Positions 53,323 through 63,773 of a stretch of 64,000 nucleotides of DNA are shown here, piece by piece; position 1 is the first letter of the stretch; the number at the start of each line of letters is the position of its first letter. The notes under the pieces were generated by a model, which was not told where the DNA came from, ran no database searches, and saw only the letters and a program-made list of their open reading frames with translations. A program made the translations under genes and the position numbers. Origin of the DNA: Synechococcus sp. WH 8101. GTDB lineage: Bacteria > Cyanobacteriota > Cyanobacteriia > PCC-6307 > Cyanobiaceae. The stretch spans positions 310,001 to 374,000 of the forward strand of contig NZ_CP035914.1 in assembly GCF_004209775.1 (NCBI RefSeq), written 5' to 3'.

Positions 53323-54744
53323 ATGAGCAGCGGCACGCTTTACGACAAGGTCTGGGATCTTCATCGTGTGGCTGAGCTGCCGGGAGGATCGACCCAGCTC
53401 TTCATTGGCCTCCACCTCATCCATGAGGTCACCAGCCCGCAGGCTTTCGCCGCCCTTGAAGACAAGGACCTCAGCGTGCGCTGCCCGGAACGCACAGTGG
53501 CCACCGTCGATCACATCGTGCCCACCACCAGTCAGGCTCGACCCTTCGCCGATCCCCTCGCCGAGGAGATGCTCAGCACGCTGGAGCGCAACTGCGCCCG
53601 CCATGGCATCACCCTGCATGGCCTGGGCAGCGGCCGTCAGGGCATCGTGCATGTGATTGCGCCGGAGCTCGGTCTCACCCAACCGGGGATGACGGTGGCC
53701 TGCGGTGATTCCCACACCTCCACCCACGGCGCCTTCGGTGCGATCGCCTTCGGCATCGGCACCAGCCAGGTGCGCGATGTGCTGGCCAGCCAGAGCCTGG
53801 CGATGAACAAGCTCAAGGTGCGCAGAATCTGGGTCGACCATCAGCTCGGATCGGGGGTCTTCGCCAAAGACCTGATCCTGCACGTGATCCGCACCCTGGG
53901 GGTCAAGGCGGGTGTGGGCCATGCCTATGAATTCGCCGGACCGGCGATTGAAGCGCTCTCGATGGAGGAGCGCATGACCCTCTGCAACATGGCGATCGAA
54001 GGTGGTGCTCGCTGCGGTTACGTCAATCCCGACCAGGTGACCATCGATTACCTCGCAGGACGCCCGGGTGCGCCCAGCGGCGAGGCCTGGGATAGGGCTG
54101 TGGCCTGGTGGCGTTCGCTGGCGTCTGATCCTGATGCCAACTTCGATGACGAGGTGCGTTTCGATGCTGCAGCGATTGCCCCCACCGTGACCTGGGGGAT
54201 CACCCCTGGGCAGGGCATCGCCGTGAATGAGGCGGTGCCGACCCCGGAGCAGCTTGAACCCTCCGAGCGCCCGATCGCCGAGGAGGCGTATCGCTACATG
54301 GATCTCACCCCCGGGCAGCCGATCGCCGGCGTGCCGGTGGACGTGTGTTTCATCGGCAGCTGCACCAACGGCCGCTTGAGTGATCTGCAGGCGGCGGCGG
54401 TGGTGGCGCGGGGGCGCCAGGTCTCCCCCGGGATCCGGGCGTTTGTGGTGCCCGGTTCCGAGCAGGTGGCCCGGGCCGCCGAAGCTGAGGGCCTTGATGC
54501 GGTGTTCCGTGCGGCGGGTTTCGAATGGCGTGAGCCGGGCTGTTCGATGTGTCTGGCCATGAATCCGGATCGCCTGGAGGGTCGGCAGATCAGTGCCAGC
54601 TCCAGCAACCGCAATTTCAAAGGCCGGCAGGGGTCGGCGAGTGGTCGCACGCTGCTGATGAGCCCGGCCATGGTGGCGGCCGCCGCAGTCACCGGACAGG
54701 TGACGGATGTGCGCCATCTCGCGGCCCTGCCGGCCACGGCTTGA
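53323..54744 (+). CDS. leuC: 3-isopropylmalate dehydratase large subunit
   Basis: Leucine synthesis: isomerises 2- to 3-isopropylmalate with a [4Fe-4S] cluster. 473 aa. [29 protein letters not shown], cluster ligands in [15 protein letters not shown] and [24 protein letters not shown] near the end. Normal length, ATG at 53323. leuD follows after a 55-base gap. Confidence 0.97.
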   Translation: MSSGTLYDKVWDLHRVAELPGGSTQLFIGLHLIHEVTSPQAFAALEDKDLSVRCPERTVATVDHIVPTTSQARPFADPLAEEMLSTLERNCARHGITLHGLGSGRQGIVHVIAPELGLTQPGMTVACGDSHTSTHGAFGAIAFGIGTSQVRDVLASQSLAMNKLKVRRIWVDHQLGSGVFAKDLILHVIRTLGVKAGVGHAYEFAGPAIEALSMEERMTLCNMAIEGGARCGYVNPDQVTIDYLAGRPGAPSGEAWDRAVAWWRSLASDPDANFDDEVRFDAAAIAPTVTWGITPGQGIAVNEAVPTPEQLEPSERPIAEEAYRYMDLTPGQPIAGVPVDVCFIGSCTNGRLSDLQAAAVVARGRQVSPGIRAFVVPGSEQVARAAEAEGLDAVFRAAGFEWREPGCSMCLAMNPDRLEGRQISASSSNRNFKGRQGSASGRTLLMSPAMVAAAAVTGQVTDVRHLAALPATA

Positions 54745-54799
54745 GGCACCCCGCCATCACGCTGTTGTTGTTTCCTGCAATTCCCTCCTTACGCCGTTC

Positions 54800-55417
54800 A
54801 TGACCTCTCCCGGCAGCTTCCCCCAGGGTGAAATCCGCCAGATCAGCGGGTCTGCCTTCACATTGCGCGGTGATGACATCGATACCGATCGGATCATTCC
54901 CGCCCGTTTTCTCAAGTGCGTCAGCTTTGAGGCGCTCGGCGATCAGGTGTTTGCCGACGATCGCAGCGAGCTGGGCGGTACTCACCCCTTCGATCAGCCC
55001 GCCCATGCCGGTGCCTCGATTCTTGTGGTGAACGGCAACTTCGGCTGCGGTTCCAGTCGTGAGCACGCCCCCCAGGCGTTGATGCGTTGGGGGATCCGTG
55101 CCCTGATCGGCGTCAGCTTCGCTGAGATCTTTCATGGCAATTGCCTGGCGCTCGGGATTCCCTGCGCCACAGCCACGCCGGAGCAGGTGCTGGCGCTTCA
55201 GGCTGCTGTGGAGGCCGACCCCGGCCGCCGCTGGACGCTCAATCTGGAGGCCAACGCCTGCAGTGAGCCCCAGGCCGGTAGCTGGTCGATCAGCCTGGAT
55301 CCCGGTGCCCGGGAGATGCTGCTCACTGGCCGCTGGGATGCGACATCGCAGCTGGTGGCCCGCGATGCAGAGCTCAGGGCGACCATGGCCACGCTTCCTT
55401 ACCTGAACGGGTTTTAG
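54800..55417 (+). CDS. leuD: 3-isopropylmalate dehydratase small subunit
   Basis: Partner of LeuC carrying the swivel domain. 205 aa from ATG 54800 (MTSPGSFPQGEIRQ); upstream frame to 54707 overlaps leuC without homology. Motifs: GDDIDTDRIIPARFLK, VNGNFGCGSSREHAPQAL, ALIGVSFAEIFHGN and GIPCATATPEQV. Same-strand and adjacent to leuC, so an operon. Confidence 0.95.
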   Translation: MTSPGSFPQGEIRQISGSAFTLRGDDIDTDRIIPARFLKCVSFEALGDQVFADDRSELGGTHPFDQPAHAGASILVVNGNFGCGSSREHAPQALMRWGIRALIGVSFAEIFHGNCLALGIPCATATPEQVLALQAAVEADPGRRWTLNLEANACSEPQAGSWSISLDPGAREMLLTGRWDATSQLVARDAELRATMATLPYLNGF

Positions 55418-55469
55418 GGCTGCGGACACTTGCTGGAGTGTCTATGAAGGAGAGAGAGGCTCCTTGGCC

Positions 55470-55949
55470 ATGGATCGCTTCCCCGCTCAACTCACGCCGC
55501 TGACTGGTTGCCTTGCCCTGCTCCTGGTCATGGCCTCTCCGCTGCCAGCGGCCGAGATGGTGCCGCTCCGGGTGGAGCCGTTTCAGGACCCTCGCCAGCA
55601 GTTGCTGAGCACGGGGGCTTGCGCGGGCTGTGACCTGCGAGGCGTGGATCTGGTCGGTGCCCATCTGATCGGTGCCGATCTGCGGGAGGCCGACCTACGC
55701 GGTGCCCGCCTGGATGAAGCCAATCTCGAGGGGGCCGATCTCAGTGGCGCGCGCCTCGATGGGGCTGGCTTGAAGGGCGCAACGCTCACCAATGCCGAGC
55801 TGGCGGGAACGGATCTTCGCCGTGCCGATCTGCGAGAGGCGGTGGTGATCAACGCCTATGCGCCGGGAGTGCGCACCGAGGGGATGCAGTTTGCCGGTTC
55901 TGATCTCACCGGCAGCCATCTGATCTACGGCGGCGGCCCCGAGGAGTGA
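55470..55949 (+). CDS. Exported pentapeptide-repeat protein
   Basis: 159 aa from ATG 55470 (an ATG two codons upstream, 55464, is equally open). Signal peptide LTGCLALLLVMASPLPAAE. The mature protein starts with a Cys pair (GACAGCDLRG) and then about 14 pentapeptide repeats of the A(D/N)LxG type (ADLREADLRGARLDEANLEG and onward), forming a right-handed beta-helix. The Cys-x-x-Cys entry and lumenal/periplasmic destination resemble thylakoid-lumen pentapeptide proteins. Binding partner unknown. Confidence 0.82.
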   Translation: MDRFPAQLTPLTGCLALLLVMASPLPAAEMVPLRVEPFQDPRQQLLSTGACAGCDLRGVDLVGAHLIGADLREADLRGARLDEANLEGADLSGARLDGAGLKGATLTNAELAGTDLRRADLREAVVINAYAPGVRTEGMQFAGSDLTGSHLIYGGGPEE

Positions 55950-55965
55950 TCCGCCAGAGGCGTGG

Positions 55966-58900
55966 TCAGAACGGCCGGTTTTCCAGTTCGTTCGGCAGAT
56001 TGCGAGGGGTGTAGGGAATAAACGGCACGCCGGTGCCCGTGAAGTTGAAGTCGTTGAGGCGGAAGCGGAAGCCGCCGATGCCTTCGTAAGGGTTGTAGTA
56101 GAAGCCGAAGTCGTAACTGCGGCGCTGCCAACGCACCTCAATGTTGGAATTGATCACATCGCCGTAGAACTCGGAGGCCGGATCCACGTTGAGAGCCACG
56201 CCGGCGCTGATCAACAGCGGCCCGGCGATCTGCTGGGTGAGGCCGACACCCAGGGTTCCGAGATCCACCGCCTGGTCGAAATCGAAGGGGCTCGCACCCT
56301 GTTTGAGCGTTCCGCCACCCGTGACCGAAAGTTGGGTGTAGTCGAGGAACGGCTTGCTGAACGTGCCCAGGGTCAATGTGGGGCCACCCGAGAGGCTGAT
56401 GGTGTTTTGTTGATTGCCATCGCCGTAGGCAGCGAGCAGCGTATTGACATTGGTGTTGAGGCTCAGGCCGGGAACAATGGCCACCGGCGAGTAGCGATAG
56501 GCCCGCTCTGGTGTGAGTGGGGCCGGTTGTCCGCGCCAGAGCGGATAGCTGCTGTTAATCGAACCGAAGATATTGGCCCGCCAAAGGTCGGCGAGATTAG
56601 TGCTCGTAAAGCTCTCGGCCTGATAGTTGCCGACGCCAGCACGCCAGAGATAAGAGTTTTCGAGTTTGCCGAGGTTGAAGTTTCCTTTCTGTTCGGCGAA
56701 AGCGCCATAGGCGGAATACACATCGGTTTCTCCAAGTGATCCGTTCCAGGTTCGATAGCGGTAGGCTCCAAACAAACGCGTGCTGATGCCCCCCAGCCAG
56801 GGAAGTGTGAAGCGATTCCTCACATCTCCCCAGTAACGACTGCCATTGGCAATGTTCTCTGCGCTGAAGGTGCTGATGTCAGCATTGAAGTTAGTCTTCC
56901 ATCCCCAGACCTGGCCGTTGAGCTTTGCTTCCAGGCCGAAGAGGTCGCCGATTGTTGTGGGCTGCGTCACCGTGCCACTGTCCACGGAAGAGCCGGGGGC
57001 CACGTAGCTATTGGTTTCACCGTTGATGGCACGTTGCAGAAGGAACTGTGGTTGAAGGCTCAGGGTGTAATCGGTTGTGAGCTCAATCGGTTTGAGGTTG
57101 CGGCCGATGAAAAAGCCGTTGCGGTCTTCATTGTCGATGCCGAACACCCAGCGGTTCTCCACTTCCTCTTCCTTCTGAATACGTTGAGTGCGACTCACGG
57201 GAATCGGCAGTCGCTCTTCCACAATCAGGCGGTTGCGCTCACTCTTGATCAGGATGTCGCCATTGGCTTGTTCCGTTGCTACTACACCATCGGCATCGAT
57301 CCGGGTCTGGGCCGGTGTAAAGGGGTCATTGGTGAAGCCCATGCGATCCGCCCTCCAACCGTCGGGGGTGATGCGCACGCGCGCTGCCTGGATGCGCCAG
57401 CGGCTGATGGCGCCAGTGATCAACTGCGTGCGCCCCAGTTGATCCAGTTGTGATGGCTGAACAGCTCCATAGGTGTTCTGCTCTTCGACATCGTTGTTGC
57501 GCAGGGAGCTCGGGACACCGATGCGACGGTCGATGGTGAGGGATTGCTGGAACTGGATGCTTGTGATGCGTTGATCAATTGCTGCGATTGCCTTGTCTCG
57601 AAGTGCTTCCTGTTCACGCAGCGACAAGCGTGACTCATTGGTATGCGCCAAGGGTGTAGATGCTTGCGAACCTGCTGCCTCGACTCCAGTCGACGTTGGG
57701 GTCGGCGCGCCGAGGGTGATGTCATTGAGCTGTTCGTTGAGAGTCTGAGGCTCGACGCGACTGGCTCGATCCGGATCCGGGCAACCGAGTGGTGGTGGGA
57801 CGTCGGTCTGCTCTGGGGCTGCTGGATCCTGGCCCCAGCGGTAACGCAGGCCAATCAGGTAGGCGTTGCTGCCTTCACGTACGCCGCTGTAGGTGCCGAA
57901 TGCGCCGGAGCGGTGGTGGATTCTCCCAACCAAAGACACCTCATCCGAGACGGCAGCTTCCAGTTCAAAGGCGAGATAGTTCAGCAGTTGGGCGTAGTTC
58001 TCCCTGTAGGTTCGCTCGTAGTTACTGACGGCCGAGTTGTAGCTGATTCCCTCCACAAACCCGAAGCTCAGCCAGGGTTGGATCCACAGCCGGGCTCCTA
58101 GTCCAAGAATCCCCTCGGCGAATGTCTGAGAGGCCGTGTCGGCATTCGGAACCGCTTGGTTGTAAGGACCGCCCGCTTGCTCATAGGCGTGATGGCCAAA
58201 GAGGTCTGCTTCCAGTTCGAGGGAGAAGGGGCCGGCGCGCCAGATCCGTTTCTGCATGCTGACGCCGAGCAGGTATTCCGGTCGCATGCGGCCGTTGAAT
58301 AAAAACGTATCGCCGAAGTTGGAATCGATCATTTGGCCGCCCCACGCGGTCACGGCCCAGGGGTGGGGTTGCCAGGCGGGAATTGGCGGCAGCACCGGGG
58401 GACAGGCCATCCCCAGCTCAGGCTTCTGGGGAGCGGCGGTCTCTGGCACTAGCCACTCCGGTGCCGGCGGCAGTTCCAGATCCCAGAACGTGCTGCCATC
58501 ATCCTGGGGATTGAGCCGTTCTGGGCTGTTCGCTTGCAGCTCCAGCTCCAAGGCCGTCGGGAAACCGAGGCTGCTGGATTCGACGACCGGCAGCAGAGGT
58601 GGGGGGCTTGAGGTGATGGGCCCGGATGAGGCACTGCCGCTGGTGGGGTTGAAATCCAGCGCCGCACTGTCGAGATCAAGAACGCCGTAAACGTCGCTGA
58701 GTTCACCTTCGTTCTGGATCAGGCTGAAATGAAGGGTGCTGGCCTGGAAATATTGCGAACCTCGGCGGAAACGCACACTCCCCCGGGCGTAGAGGGTGCT
58801 GAAAGCGCTGTCGAACTCGATGCGGTCGGCCTGCAGGACGCCACCATTGAGCACAGCGCGCACATTGCCCTCGGCGATGAAAAGGTTGCGCCGTACATCA

Positions 58901-59223
58901 AAGCTCTGACGATCTGCTTGCAGCTTGATGTTCAGTGGCGGCCTTTTCTGCGCGGCAGCCACCTGATTGCTCGGAGATGGCTGAGTCGGGGCATCTGTCG
59001 TGACCTCGGCAAGGACCTCTTTCAGGCTTGGTTGAGGCTTGTCTGAACCTGGATCCCTATCAAAGCCGTTAGCGGAATCGTCGCTCCACTCGCTGCCGTC
59101 ATCGAGTATCTGGGCTTGCAGGGGTCGAGGCCCACCGATTAACACAACACTCAAAGCGGTGAGTGCAATCCCTCGACTCAGCCACCATCGCGTCGAATCT
59201 GTAGTGGCGGTGCTGGCCGACAA
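55966..59223 (-). CDS. DUF3769 outer-membrane protein (LptD-like)
   Basis: 1085-aa exported protein. After a signal peptide (GIALTALSVVLIGGPRPLQA) and an acidic/Pro-rich linker comes an OstA/LptA-like segment: LQADRQSFDVRRNLFIAEGNVRAVL (about 101-125, in two runs) and LQADRIEFDSAFSTLYARG. A second such block occurs near residues 600-690 (ARVRITPDGWRADRMGF; RIDADGVVATEQANGD). The C-terminal ~400 residues look like an outer-membrane beta-barrel with many aromatic-ended strands and end in NDFNFTGTGVPF. It matches DUF3769, regarded as the cyanobacterial counterpart of LptD for lipopolysaccharide insertion. psbI lies 63 bases upstream on the same strand. Confidence 0.85.
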   Translation of the reverse strand: MSASTATTDSTRWWLSRGIALTALSVVLIGGPRPLQAQILDDGSEWSDDSANGFDRDPGSDKPQPSLKEVLAEVTTDAPTQPSPSNQVAAAQKRPPLNIKLQADRQSFDVRRNLFIAEGNVRAVLNGGVLQADRIEFDSAFSTLYARGSVRFRRGSQYFQASTLHFSLIQNEGELSDVYGVLDLDSAALDFNPTSGSASSGPITSSPPPLLPVVESSSLGFPTALELELQANSPERLNPQDDGSTFWDLELPPAPEWLVPETAAPQKPELGMACPPVLPPIPAWQPHPWAVTAWGGQMIDSNFGDTFLFNGRMRPEYLLGVSMQKRIWRAGPFSLELEADLFGHHAYEQAGGPYNQAVPNADTASQTFAEGILGLGARLWIQPWLSFGFVEGISYNSAVSNYERTYRENYAQLLNYLAFELEAAVSDEVSLVGRIHHRSGAFGTYSGVREGSNAYLIGLRYRWGQDPAAPEQTDVPPPLGCPDPDRASRVEPQTLNEQLNDITLGAPTPTSTGVEAAGSQASTPLAHTNESRLSLREQEALRDKAIAAIDQRITSIQFQQSLTIDRRIGVPSSLRNNDVEEQNTYGAVQPSQLDQLGRTQLITGAISRWRIQAARVRITPDGWRADRMGFTNDPFTPAQTRIDADGVVATEQANGDILIKSERNRLIVEERLPIPVSRTQRIQKEEEVENRWVFGIDNEDRNGFFIGRNLKPIELTTDYTLSLQPQFLLQRAINGETNSYVAPGSSVDSGTVTQPTTIGDLFGLEAKLNGQVWGWKTNFNADISTFSAENIANGSRYWGDVRNRFTLPWLGGISTRLFGAYRYRTWNGSLGETDVYSAYGAFAEQKGNFNLGKLENSYLWRAGVGNYQAESFTSTNLADLWRANIFGSINSSYPLWRGQPAPLTPERAYRYSPVAIVPGLSLNTNVNTLLAAYGDGNQQNTISLSGGPTLTLGTFSKPFLDYTQLSVTGGGTLKQGASPFDFDQAVDLGTLGVGLTQQIAGPLLISAGVALNVDPASEFYGDVINSNIEVRWQRRSYDFGFYYNPYEGIGGFRFRLNDFNFTGTGVPFIPYTPRNLPNELENRPF

Positions 59224-59286
59224 GCGAAAGAACTGCTGTGGCCGGTGATCCTGCCACGTTCATCCAGCCCTGACGCGCAGGGAGGG

Positions 59287-59406
59287 TCAGTCTTCCAGGT
59301 CCTTACGGCTGGGGGTGCGGCTGGGATCGCTTGCCAGGAAGCCGAACACGAAGATCCCGAGGAAAAAGAAGACAACCGAGTAAACGGAGATCTTGAGGGC
59401 GAGCAT
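59287..59406 (-). CDS. psbI: Photosystem II reaction center protein I
   Basis: Read directly. 39 aa beginning [19 protein letters not shown], then [20 protein letters not shown]. The MLxLKIxVY start, single membrane helix, and FGFLxxDPxRxPxRKDLE end are diagnostic of PsbI, a small subunit beside D1 in photosystem II assembly. ATG at 59406, TGA at 59287-59289. Divergent from the alpha-mannosidase with 61 bases between the starts. Confidence 0.95.
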   Translation of the reverse strand: MLALKISVYSVVFFFLGIFVFGFLASDPSRTPSRKDLED

Positions 59407-59467
59407 GGAGACCGACCGGCGTCTGGGACAGCGCCATCATCCTATGGGGCAAGGATTGGGAAACACG

Positions 59468-62452
59468 ATGCAGACCCCGCTCCAGGCGCGGCGATTGGCG
59501 TGGATTGAAACGTTTCGACGTCGGTCTCGTCTCGAGCTGCTCGATCGTTGGATCCGGTCTGATCGGCCTGATTCAGGGCCGGCCCTGGCTGCTCCCTGGT
59601 GCAGGGAGCATCGGCCGGACTGGCATGCGCGGGGCTTGCTGGCCTGGCCTCGGGGTGGCCGTTGGTGTCGGCTGCAGCAGGAGGTCACCTGTCCTGAGGC
59701 CTGGCGTGGCGAGCCAGCTCAGGCCCGTCTGGTGTTGAGCTGGTGGGCGGACGCTGTGCGCCTCTGGGTGGATGGTCAGCTTGTGCACGAAGGCGATCTG
59801 TTCGACACACGCTGTCGCTGGCCCCTGCCGCAGCGTTGGCACGACGGCGCTCCACTCCGCTTTGACCTGGAGCTGCGCAGCCCCTGTCATGACGACGGCG
59901 CCCTGATCAGCAGCGCGATCGTGCGGGAACCGCGTGAGGCCGGCCGGGATCCTGCCCAGCTGTTGCTTCCTGAGGCTCTGGCCCTCTCGCAGGCAGTGTT
60001 GCCCGATGCCGTGTTGGCGCTGGATCCCTTGACGGCCGAGGCCGGCACGGCGGTGGCGACCACCCTGCAGACTCTGGCACCGGCCACTGGTGCGGTGCAC
60101 TGGGTGGGGCATGCCCATCTCGATCTCGCCTGGCTCTGGCCAGTGGCCGACACCTGGGAAGCGGCGGAGCGGACCTTCCGCTCCGCACTGGATCTGATGG
60201 ACCGTTTTCCGGAGCTCCATTTCGCCCACTCCACGCCGGCTCTGTACGCGTGGATGGAACGGTTCCGCCCGGCCCTCTTCGCCCGGATCCGGGCCGCGAG
60301 TCAGGCGGGTCGCTGGGAGCCGATCAATGGCCCCTGGGTGGAAAGCGACTGCGTTTTGGTGAGCACGGCGTCCTTGCGACAGCAATTCGCCCTCGGCCAG
60401 GCCTACAGCCGAAGCACGTTCCCGGAGTGGCGCCACGATCTGGCCTGGCTGCCCGACAGTTTCGGTTTCGGCGCTGGTCTGCCGGCGGTGGCGGCGGCGG
60501 AGGGGGTGCGCTGGTTCTGCACCCATAAATTGGCCTGGAATAGCTCCCAGCCCTTCCCCCACCGTCTGTTTCGTTGGCGTAGTCGCGGTGGCGGCGAGCT
60601 TCTGGCGTTGATGCTGCCGCCGATCGGCACCGATGCCGATCCCCAGGCGATCCAGGCCGAGCAGCGCGCCTTTGCCCAGGCCACTGCCATCGAACGGTCG
60701 CTCTGGATTCCGGGTGTGGGCGATCACGGCGGTGGCCCCACCGTCGAAATGCTCGAGCATCTCCAGCTTTGGCGGGATCACCCTCAGGTGTCGGCGCGGC
60801 AGCCGGGCACCGTGCGTGGGTATCTCCAGACCCTGGAGGCGCATGCCGACCATTGGCCGGTGTGGCGCGATGAGCTGTATTTGGAGTTGCATCGCGGCTG
60901 TGCCACCAGTCGCCCGGATCAGAAGCGGCACAACCGCAGCCTGGAGCGGCTGCTGCGGGAGGCGGATCTGACGGCGGCTCTGCTGGCATCGGCTCGGCAG
61001 GGCACCGTTCAAGGCGCTGTTCAAGGCGCCGAGATCGAAGCGACCGACTGGCGGCCATTGCTGTTTCAGCAATTTCACGACATCCTCCCTGGCACCTCGA
61101 TCCCGGAGGTCTTTGAGCAGGCTGAGCCGATCTGGCGCCGCTCCCGTCGCCAGGCGGCGCGACTTCGGACTGGGCAGCTGCAGCAGCTGCTGGGCAGCCC
61201 TGAAGCGGATCACAGTTGGGCCTGGGTGGGACTCCACCCCCTGGCCCGATGGAGTCCGCTCGTGCGCCTCCCCCGCGGTCGCTGGTCCAGCGTTGGACAG
61301 GCCTTGCCCGTTCAGGAGGCCCCCGGCGGGGGCACCTGGGTGCAGTTGCCTCCCCAGCAGGGTGTGGTGGCCGTGCCCCTCACACGTGGCTCCCAGGGCA
61401 TAGCCGCGCCGGTGCGTTGCCCCGTGCGGGCGGAGCGGCAGCCCGGTGGGGGATGGCATCTCAGCAATGGCTGGGTATCGGCATCCATCGATGCGTCAGG
61501 TCTGCAGCAGGTGTGGGATCGGGAGGGCGTCGCCCAGTTGGCGGCCCCCCTGGTACTGCAACGTTTTATTGACCATGGCGAGTTCTGGGATGCCTGGGAT
61601 CTGGCTGCGGACTATCGCGACAAGCCCCTCCCCATCGGTGAGCTGGAGGCGCCGCCTGAACTGGTCGAAACCGGCCCGCTGCTGGCGCGGCTGGTCTGGC
61701 GGTGCCGGGCTGGCGCCAGTCTGATTCGGGTGGATCTGCAGCTGCGTGCCGACCATCCCTGGCTGGAGCTTATTTGCAGCATTGACTGGCGTCAGACCCA
61801 TGAACTGCTGCGGCTGGAGGTGCCGTTGAAGGCGACAGCTGTGCGCTGGGCTGCCGACACCAGCGGTGGTGTGCTCGAGCGTCCGGCCCAGGCCCTCACC
61901 GCCAGAGAACAGGCGCGCTGGGAGGTGCCGCTGATCTCCTGGTTCGCGAGTCAGGCGGCGGCACCCGCAGGCGGTCTTGCGGTGCTGCTCGATGGTCCGC
62001 AGGGTGTGGATGTGCAACCGCATCGGCTCGGCGTGTCGCTCTTGCGCGGACCCACCTGGCCTGATCCCTCCGCTGATCGGGGGCGCCATCGTCTGCGGGT
62101 GGCGCTGATGCCGTTGCCATCCGGCTGGGCGGAGGACGCCGTGCCCCAGGCCGCTGTCGCCTTCAGGGAGTCCGGCTGGTGGGGGCCGGTGGGGTCGATG
62201 CCGGCCGTGCGCTCACTGCTGCCAGCCCTTCCTGATGCACTGGTGCCGATCCGGGTCAGTCGCGCTCAGGCCTCTGGCGTTGTGCTGCTGCAGGTGTTGA
62301 ATCCGGGCGCGAAGCGTGTGCGCTGGAACCTGGTGGACGAGGCGGCCTGGCAGATGCGTCGACTGGGAGTGGAGGGCCTCACCCGGGAGCTGGTGCTTCG
62401 GCCCGGTGAACTGGCCGACCTGGAACTGTCGCCTGCGCCTCAGTCGTCGTGA
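59468..62452 (+). CDS. GH38 alpha-mannosidase
   Basis: Glycoside hydrolase family 38, 994 aa from ATG 59468. N-terminal ~200 residues form the beta-sandwich extension of class II alpha-mannosidases. Catalytic domain: [13 protein letters not shown] (zinc ligands, about 213-225), [19 protein letters not shown], and [12 protein letters not shown] with the nucleophile Asp330; [13 protein letters not shown] and [15 protein letters not shown] follow, and beta-rich C-terminal domains end the protein. Lacks a signal peptide, so probably cytoplasmic, acting in turnover of mannose-containing glycans or storage oligosaccharides. Its 3' end overlaps psbN by 13 bases. Confidence 0.92.
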   Translation: MQTPLQARRLAWIETFRRRSRLELLDRWIRSDRPDSGPALAAPWCREHRPDWHARGLLAWPRGGRWCRLQQEVTCPEAWRGEPAQARLVLSWWADAVRLWVDGQLVHEGDLFDTRCRWPLPQRWHDGAPLRFDLELRSPCHDDGALISSAIVREPREAGRDPAQLLLPEALALSQAVLPDAVLALDPLTAEAGTAVATTLQTLAPATGAVHWVGHAHLDLAWLWPVADTWEAAERTFRSALDLMDRFPELHFAHSTPALYAWMERFRPALFARIRAASQAGRWEPINGPWVESDCVLVSTASLRQQFALGQAYSRSTFPEWRHDLAWLPDSFGFGAGLPAVAAAEGVRWFCTHKLAWNSSQPFPHRLFRWRSRGGGELLALMLPPIGTDADPQAIQAEQRAFAQATAIERSLWIPGVGDHGGGPTVEMLEHLQLWRDHPQVSARQPGTVRGYLQTLEAHADHWPVWRDELYLELHRGCATSRPDQKRHNRSLERLLREADLTAALLASARQGTVQGAVQGAEIEATDWRPLLFQQFHDILPGTSIPEVFEQAEPIWRRSRRQAARLRTGQLQQLLGSPEADHSWAWVGLHPLARWSPLVRLPRGRWSSVGQALPVQEAPGGGTWVQLPPQQGVVAVPLTRGSQGIAAPVRCPVRAERQPGGGWHLSNGWVSASIDASGLQQVWDREGVAQLAAPLVLQRFIDHGEFWDAWDLAADYRDKPLPIGELEAPPELVETGPLLARLVWRCRAGASLIRVDLQLRADHPWLELICSIDWRQTHELLRLEVPLKATAVRWAADTSGGVLERPAQALTAREQARWEVPLISWFASQAAAPAGGLAVLLDGPQGVDVQPHRLGVSLLRGPTWPDPSADRGRHRLRVALMPLPSGWAEDAVPQAAVAFRESGWWGPVGSMPAVRSLLPALPDALVPIRVSRAQASGVVLLQVLNPGAKRVRWNLVDEAAWQMRRLGVEGLTRELVLRPGELADLELSPAPQSS

Positions 62453-62580
62453 TCGTCGAACGGGTCATCCAGTCGTTTGGAGGGCGGGCCGAAGGCGGTG
62501 TAGATGCCGAAACCGGTCAGCCCGAGCAGAACGGCGAGCACCGCGATCGCCACCGTGAGCGCTGGGGAGGAGGTTTCCAT
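62440..62580 (-). CDS. psbN: PsbN (photosystem II assembly protein)
   Basis: 46-aa protein: [20 protein letters not shown], then [20 protein letters not shown] and an acidic end. The single helix followed by [22 protein letters not shown] is diagnostic. PsbN assists photosystem II reaction-centre assembly and repair rather than being a stable subunit. It is encoded antisense to, and divergent from, psbH, the classical arrangement. ATG at 62580; its 3' end overlaps the mannosidase by 13 bases. Confidence 0.95.
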   Translation of the reverse strand: METSSPALTVAIAVLAVLLGLTGFGIYTAFGPPSKRLDDPFDDHDD

Positions 62581-62664
62581 CACATCTCTCGACAGGTTCG
62601 ACCCGTTCCGGGCCATGGCCCCTACAGTATCCAGACCGAACCTCACCCGAGACCCAAGCCCGTC

Positions 62665-62865
62665 ATGGCGCAACGCACTCGACTGGGAGATCTCCTCCGT
62701 CCCCTCAACTCCGAGTACGGCAAGGTGGTGCCCGGCTGGGGAACCACCCCTGTGATGGGCGTGTTCATGGCCCTGTTCCTGGTGTTCCTGCTGGTGATCC
62801 TGCAGCTTTACAACAAGTCGCTGATCCTTGAGGGCATCAACGTCAACTGGAACGGTTTCGGTTGA
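62665..62865 (+). CDS. psbH: Photosystem II reaction center protein H
   Basis: 66-aa protein: [60 protein letters not shown] and NWNGFG. This is PsbH, one membrane helix, needed for photosystem II stability and quinone-side electron flow. A TACAGT -10-like element is at 62623-62628, 36 bases upstream. The start of a plus-strand unit psbH-tatA-pth-DUF3146. Confidence 0.96.
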   Translation: MAQRTRLGDLLRPLNSEYGKVVPGWGTTPVMGVFMALFLVFLLVILQLYNKSLILEGINVNWNGFG

Positions 62866-62874
62866 GGTAGGGCG

Positions 62875-63150
62875 ATGAATGTCTTCGGCATCGGCCTTCC
62901 TGAAATGGCCGTGATTGGTGCGGTGGCCCTGCTGGTGTTTGGGCCCAAGCGCCTGCCGGAGCTGGGGCGGACTCTTGGTAAAACCCTGAAGGGGTTCCAG
63001 TCTGCCTCCAAGGAATTTGAGCGTGAGATCAACAAGGCGATGGCGGAACCCGAGCCGATCGATCAAGCTCCTCTACCGCCTGCCGCAGAAGCTTTGCCTC
63101 ACGATGCAGTCGCTGGTGAGAGCGTGAAGCCAGGCGATCCCGCCTCCTGA
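62875..63150 (+). CDS. tatA: Sec-independent translocase subunit TatA/E
   Basis: 91-aa Tat component: MNVFGIGLPEMAVIGAVALL with one short membrane helix, the hinge VFGPKRLPELGRTLGK (the FGPKxLPE motif), amphipathic helix GKTLKGFQSASKEFEREIN, and a Pro/Glu-rich tail. Exports folded proteins across the thylakoid/cytoplasmic membrane. Nine bases after psbH. Its TGA shares a base with the pth start (TGATG). Confidence 0.95.
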   Translation: MNVFGIGLPEMAVIGAVALLVFGPKRLPELGRTLGKTLKGFQSASKEFEREINKAMAEPEPIDQAPLPPAAEALPHDAVAGESVKPGDPAS

Positions 63151-63773
63151 TGCAGGCAGGACAGCTGCGGCTCCTCGTTGGGCTCGGCAATCCAGGTGAT
63201 CGCTACCACGGCACCCGCCACAACGTGGGATTCATGGCGTTGGAAGCGCTGGCCCGCCGCAACTCCAGCGCCTTTCGATCAATGGCCAAGCTGCAAGGGC
63301 AGGTGGCGGAGATCGGCTTTGGGCCAGGCCGGTTGCGGCTGCTCATGCCGCAGACCTTCATGAATGAGAGCGGTCGCTCGATTCGTGCCGCCCTGGATTG
63401 GTTCCAGTTCGATGTCGATCAGTTGCTGGTGGTGGTGGATGATATGGACCTGCCCCTGGGACGTCTGCGTCTTCGCGCCAAGGGCGGCGCCGGTGGCCAC
63501 AACGGCTTGCGCAGCACCATTCAGCATCTGGGCACCGAGGCCTTTGCCCGGCTCCGAATTGGCATCGGTGCCCCGGGGCGCACGGCGGCGGAGCGTCGTG
63601 CCCGCACCGTGTCCCATGTGCTTGGTCGCTTCAGCCAAGCGGAGCAGCCCCTCCTGGATCAGGTGATCGACGCGGTGGTGCAGGGTGTGGATCAGATCCA
63701 GCGCCAGGGATTGGAGCGCGCCGGCAACCATCTCAATGGTTTGCAGCTGGCAGATGGGGAGAGCGGCGCATGA
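63150..63773 (+). CDS. pth: Peptidyl-tRNA hydrolase
   Basis: Recycles tRNA from dropped-off peptidyl-tRNA. 207 aa with LLVGLGNPGDRYHGTRHNVGF (start region, catalytic His and Asn), LLMPQTFMNESG, VVVDDMDLPLG with the conserved Asp, KGGAGGHNGLRS and FARLRIGIG. ATG at 63150 overlaps tatA by one base, and the stop overlaps the next gene by 4 bases (ATGA). Confidence 0.96.
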   Translation: MQAGQLRLLVGLGNPGDRYHGTRHNVGFMALEALARRNSSAFRSMAKLQGQVAEIGFGPGRLRLLMPQTFMNESGRSIRAALDWFQFDVDQLLVVVDDMDLPLGRLRLRAKGGAGGHNGLRSTIQHLGTEAFARLRIGIGAPGRTAAERRARTVSHVLGRFSQAEQPLLDQVIDAVVQGVDQIQRQGLERAGNHLNGLQLADGESGA

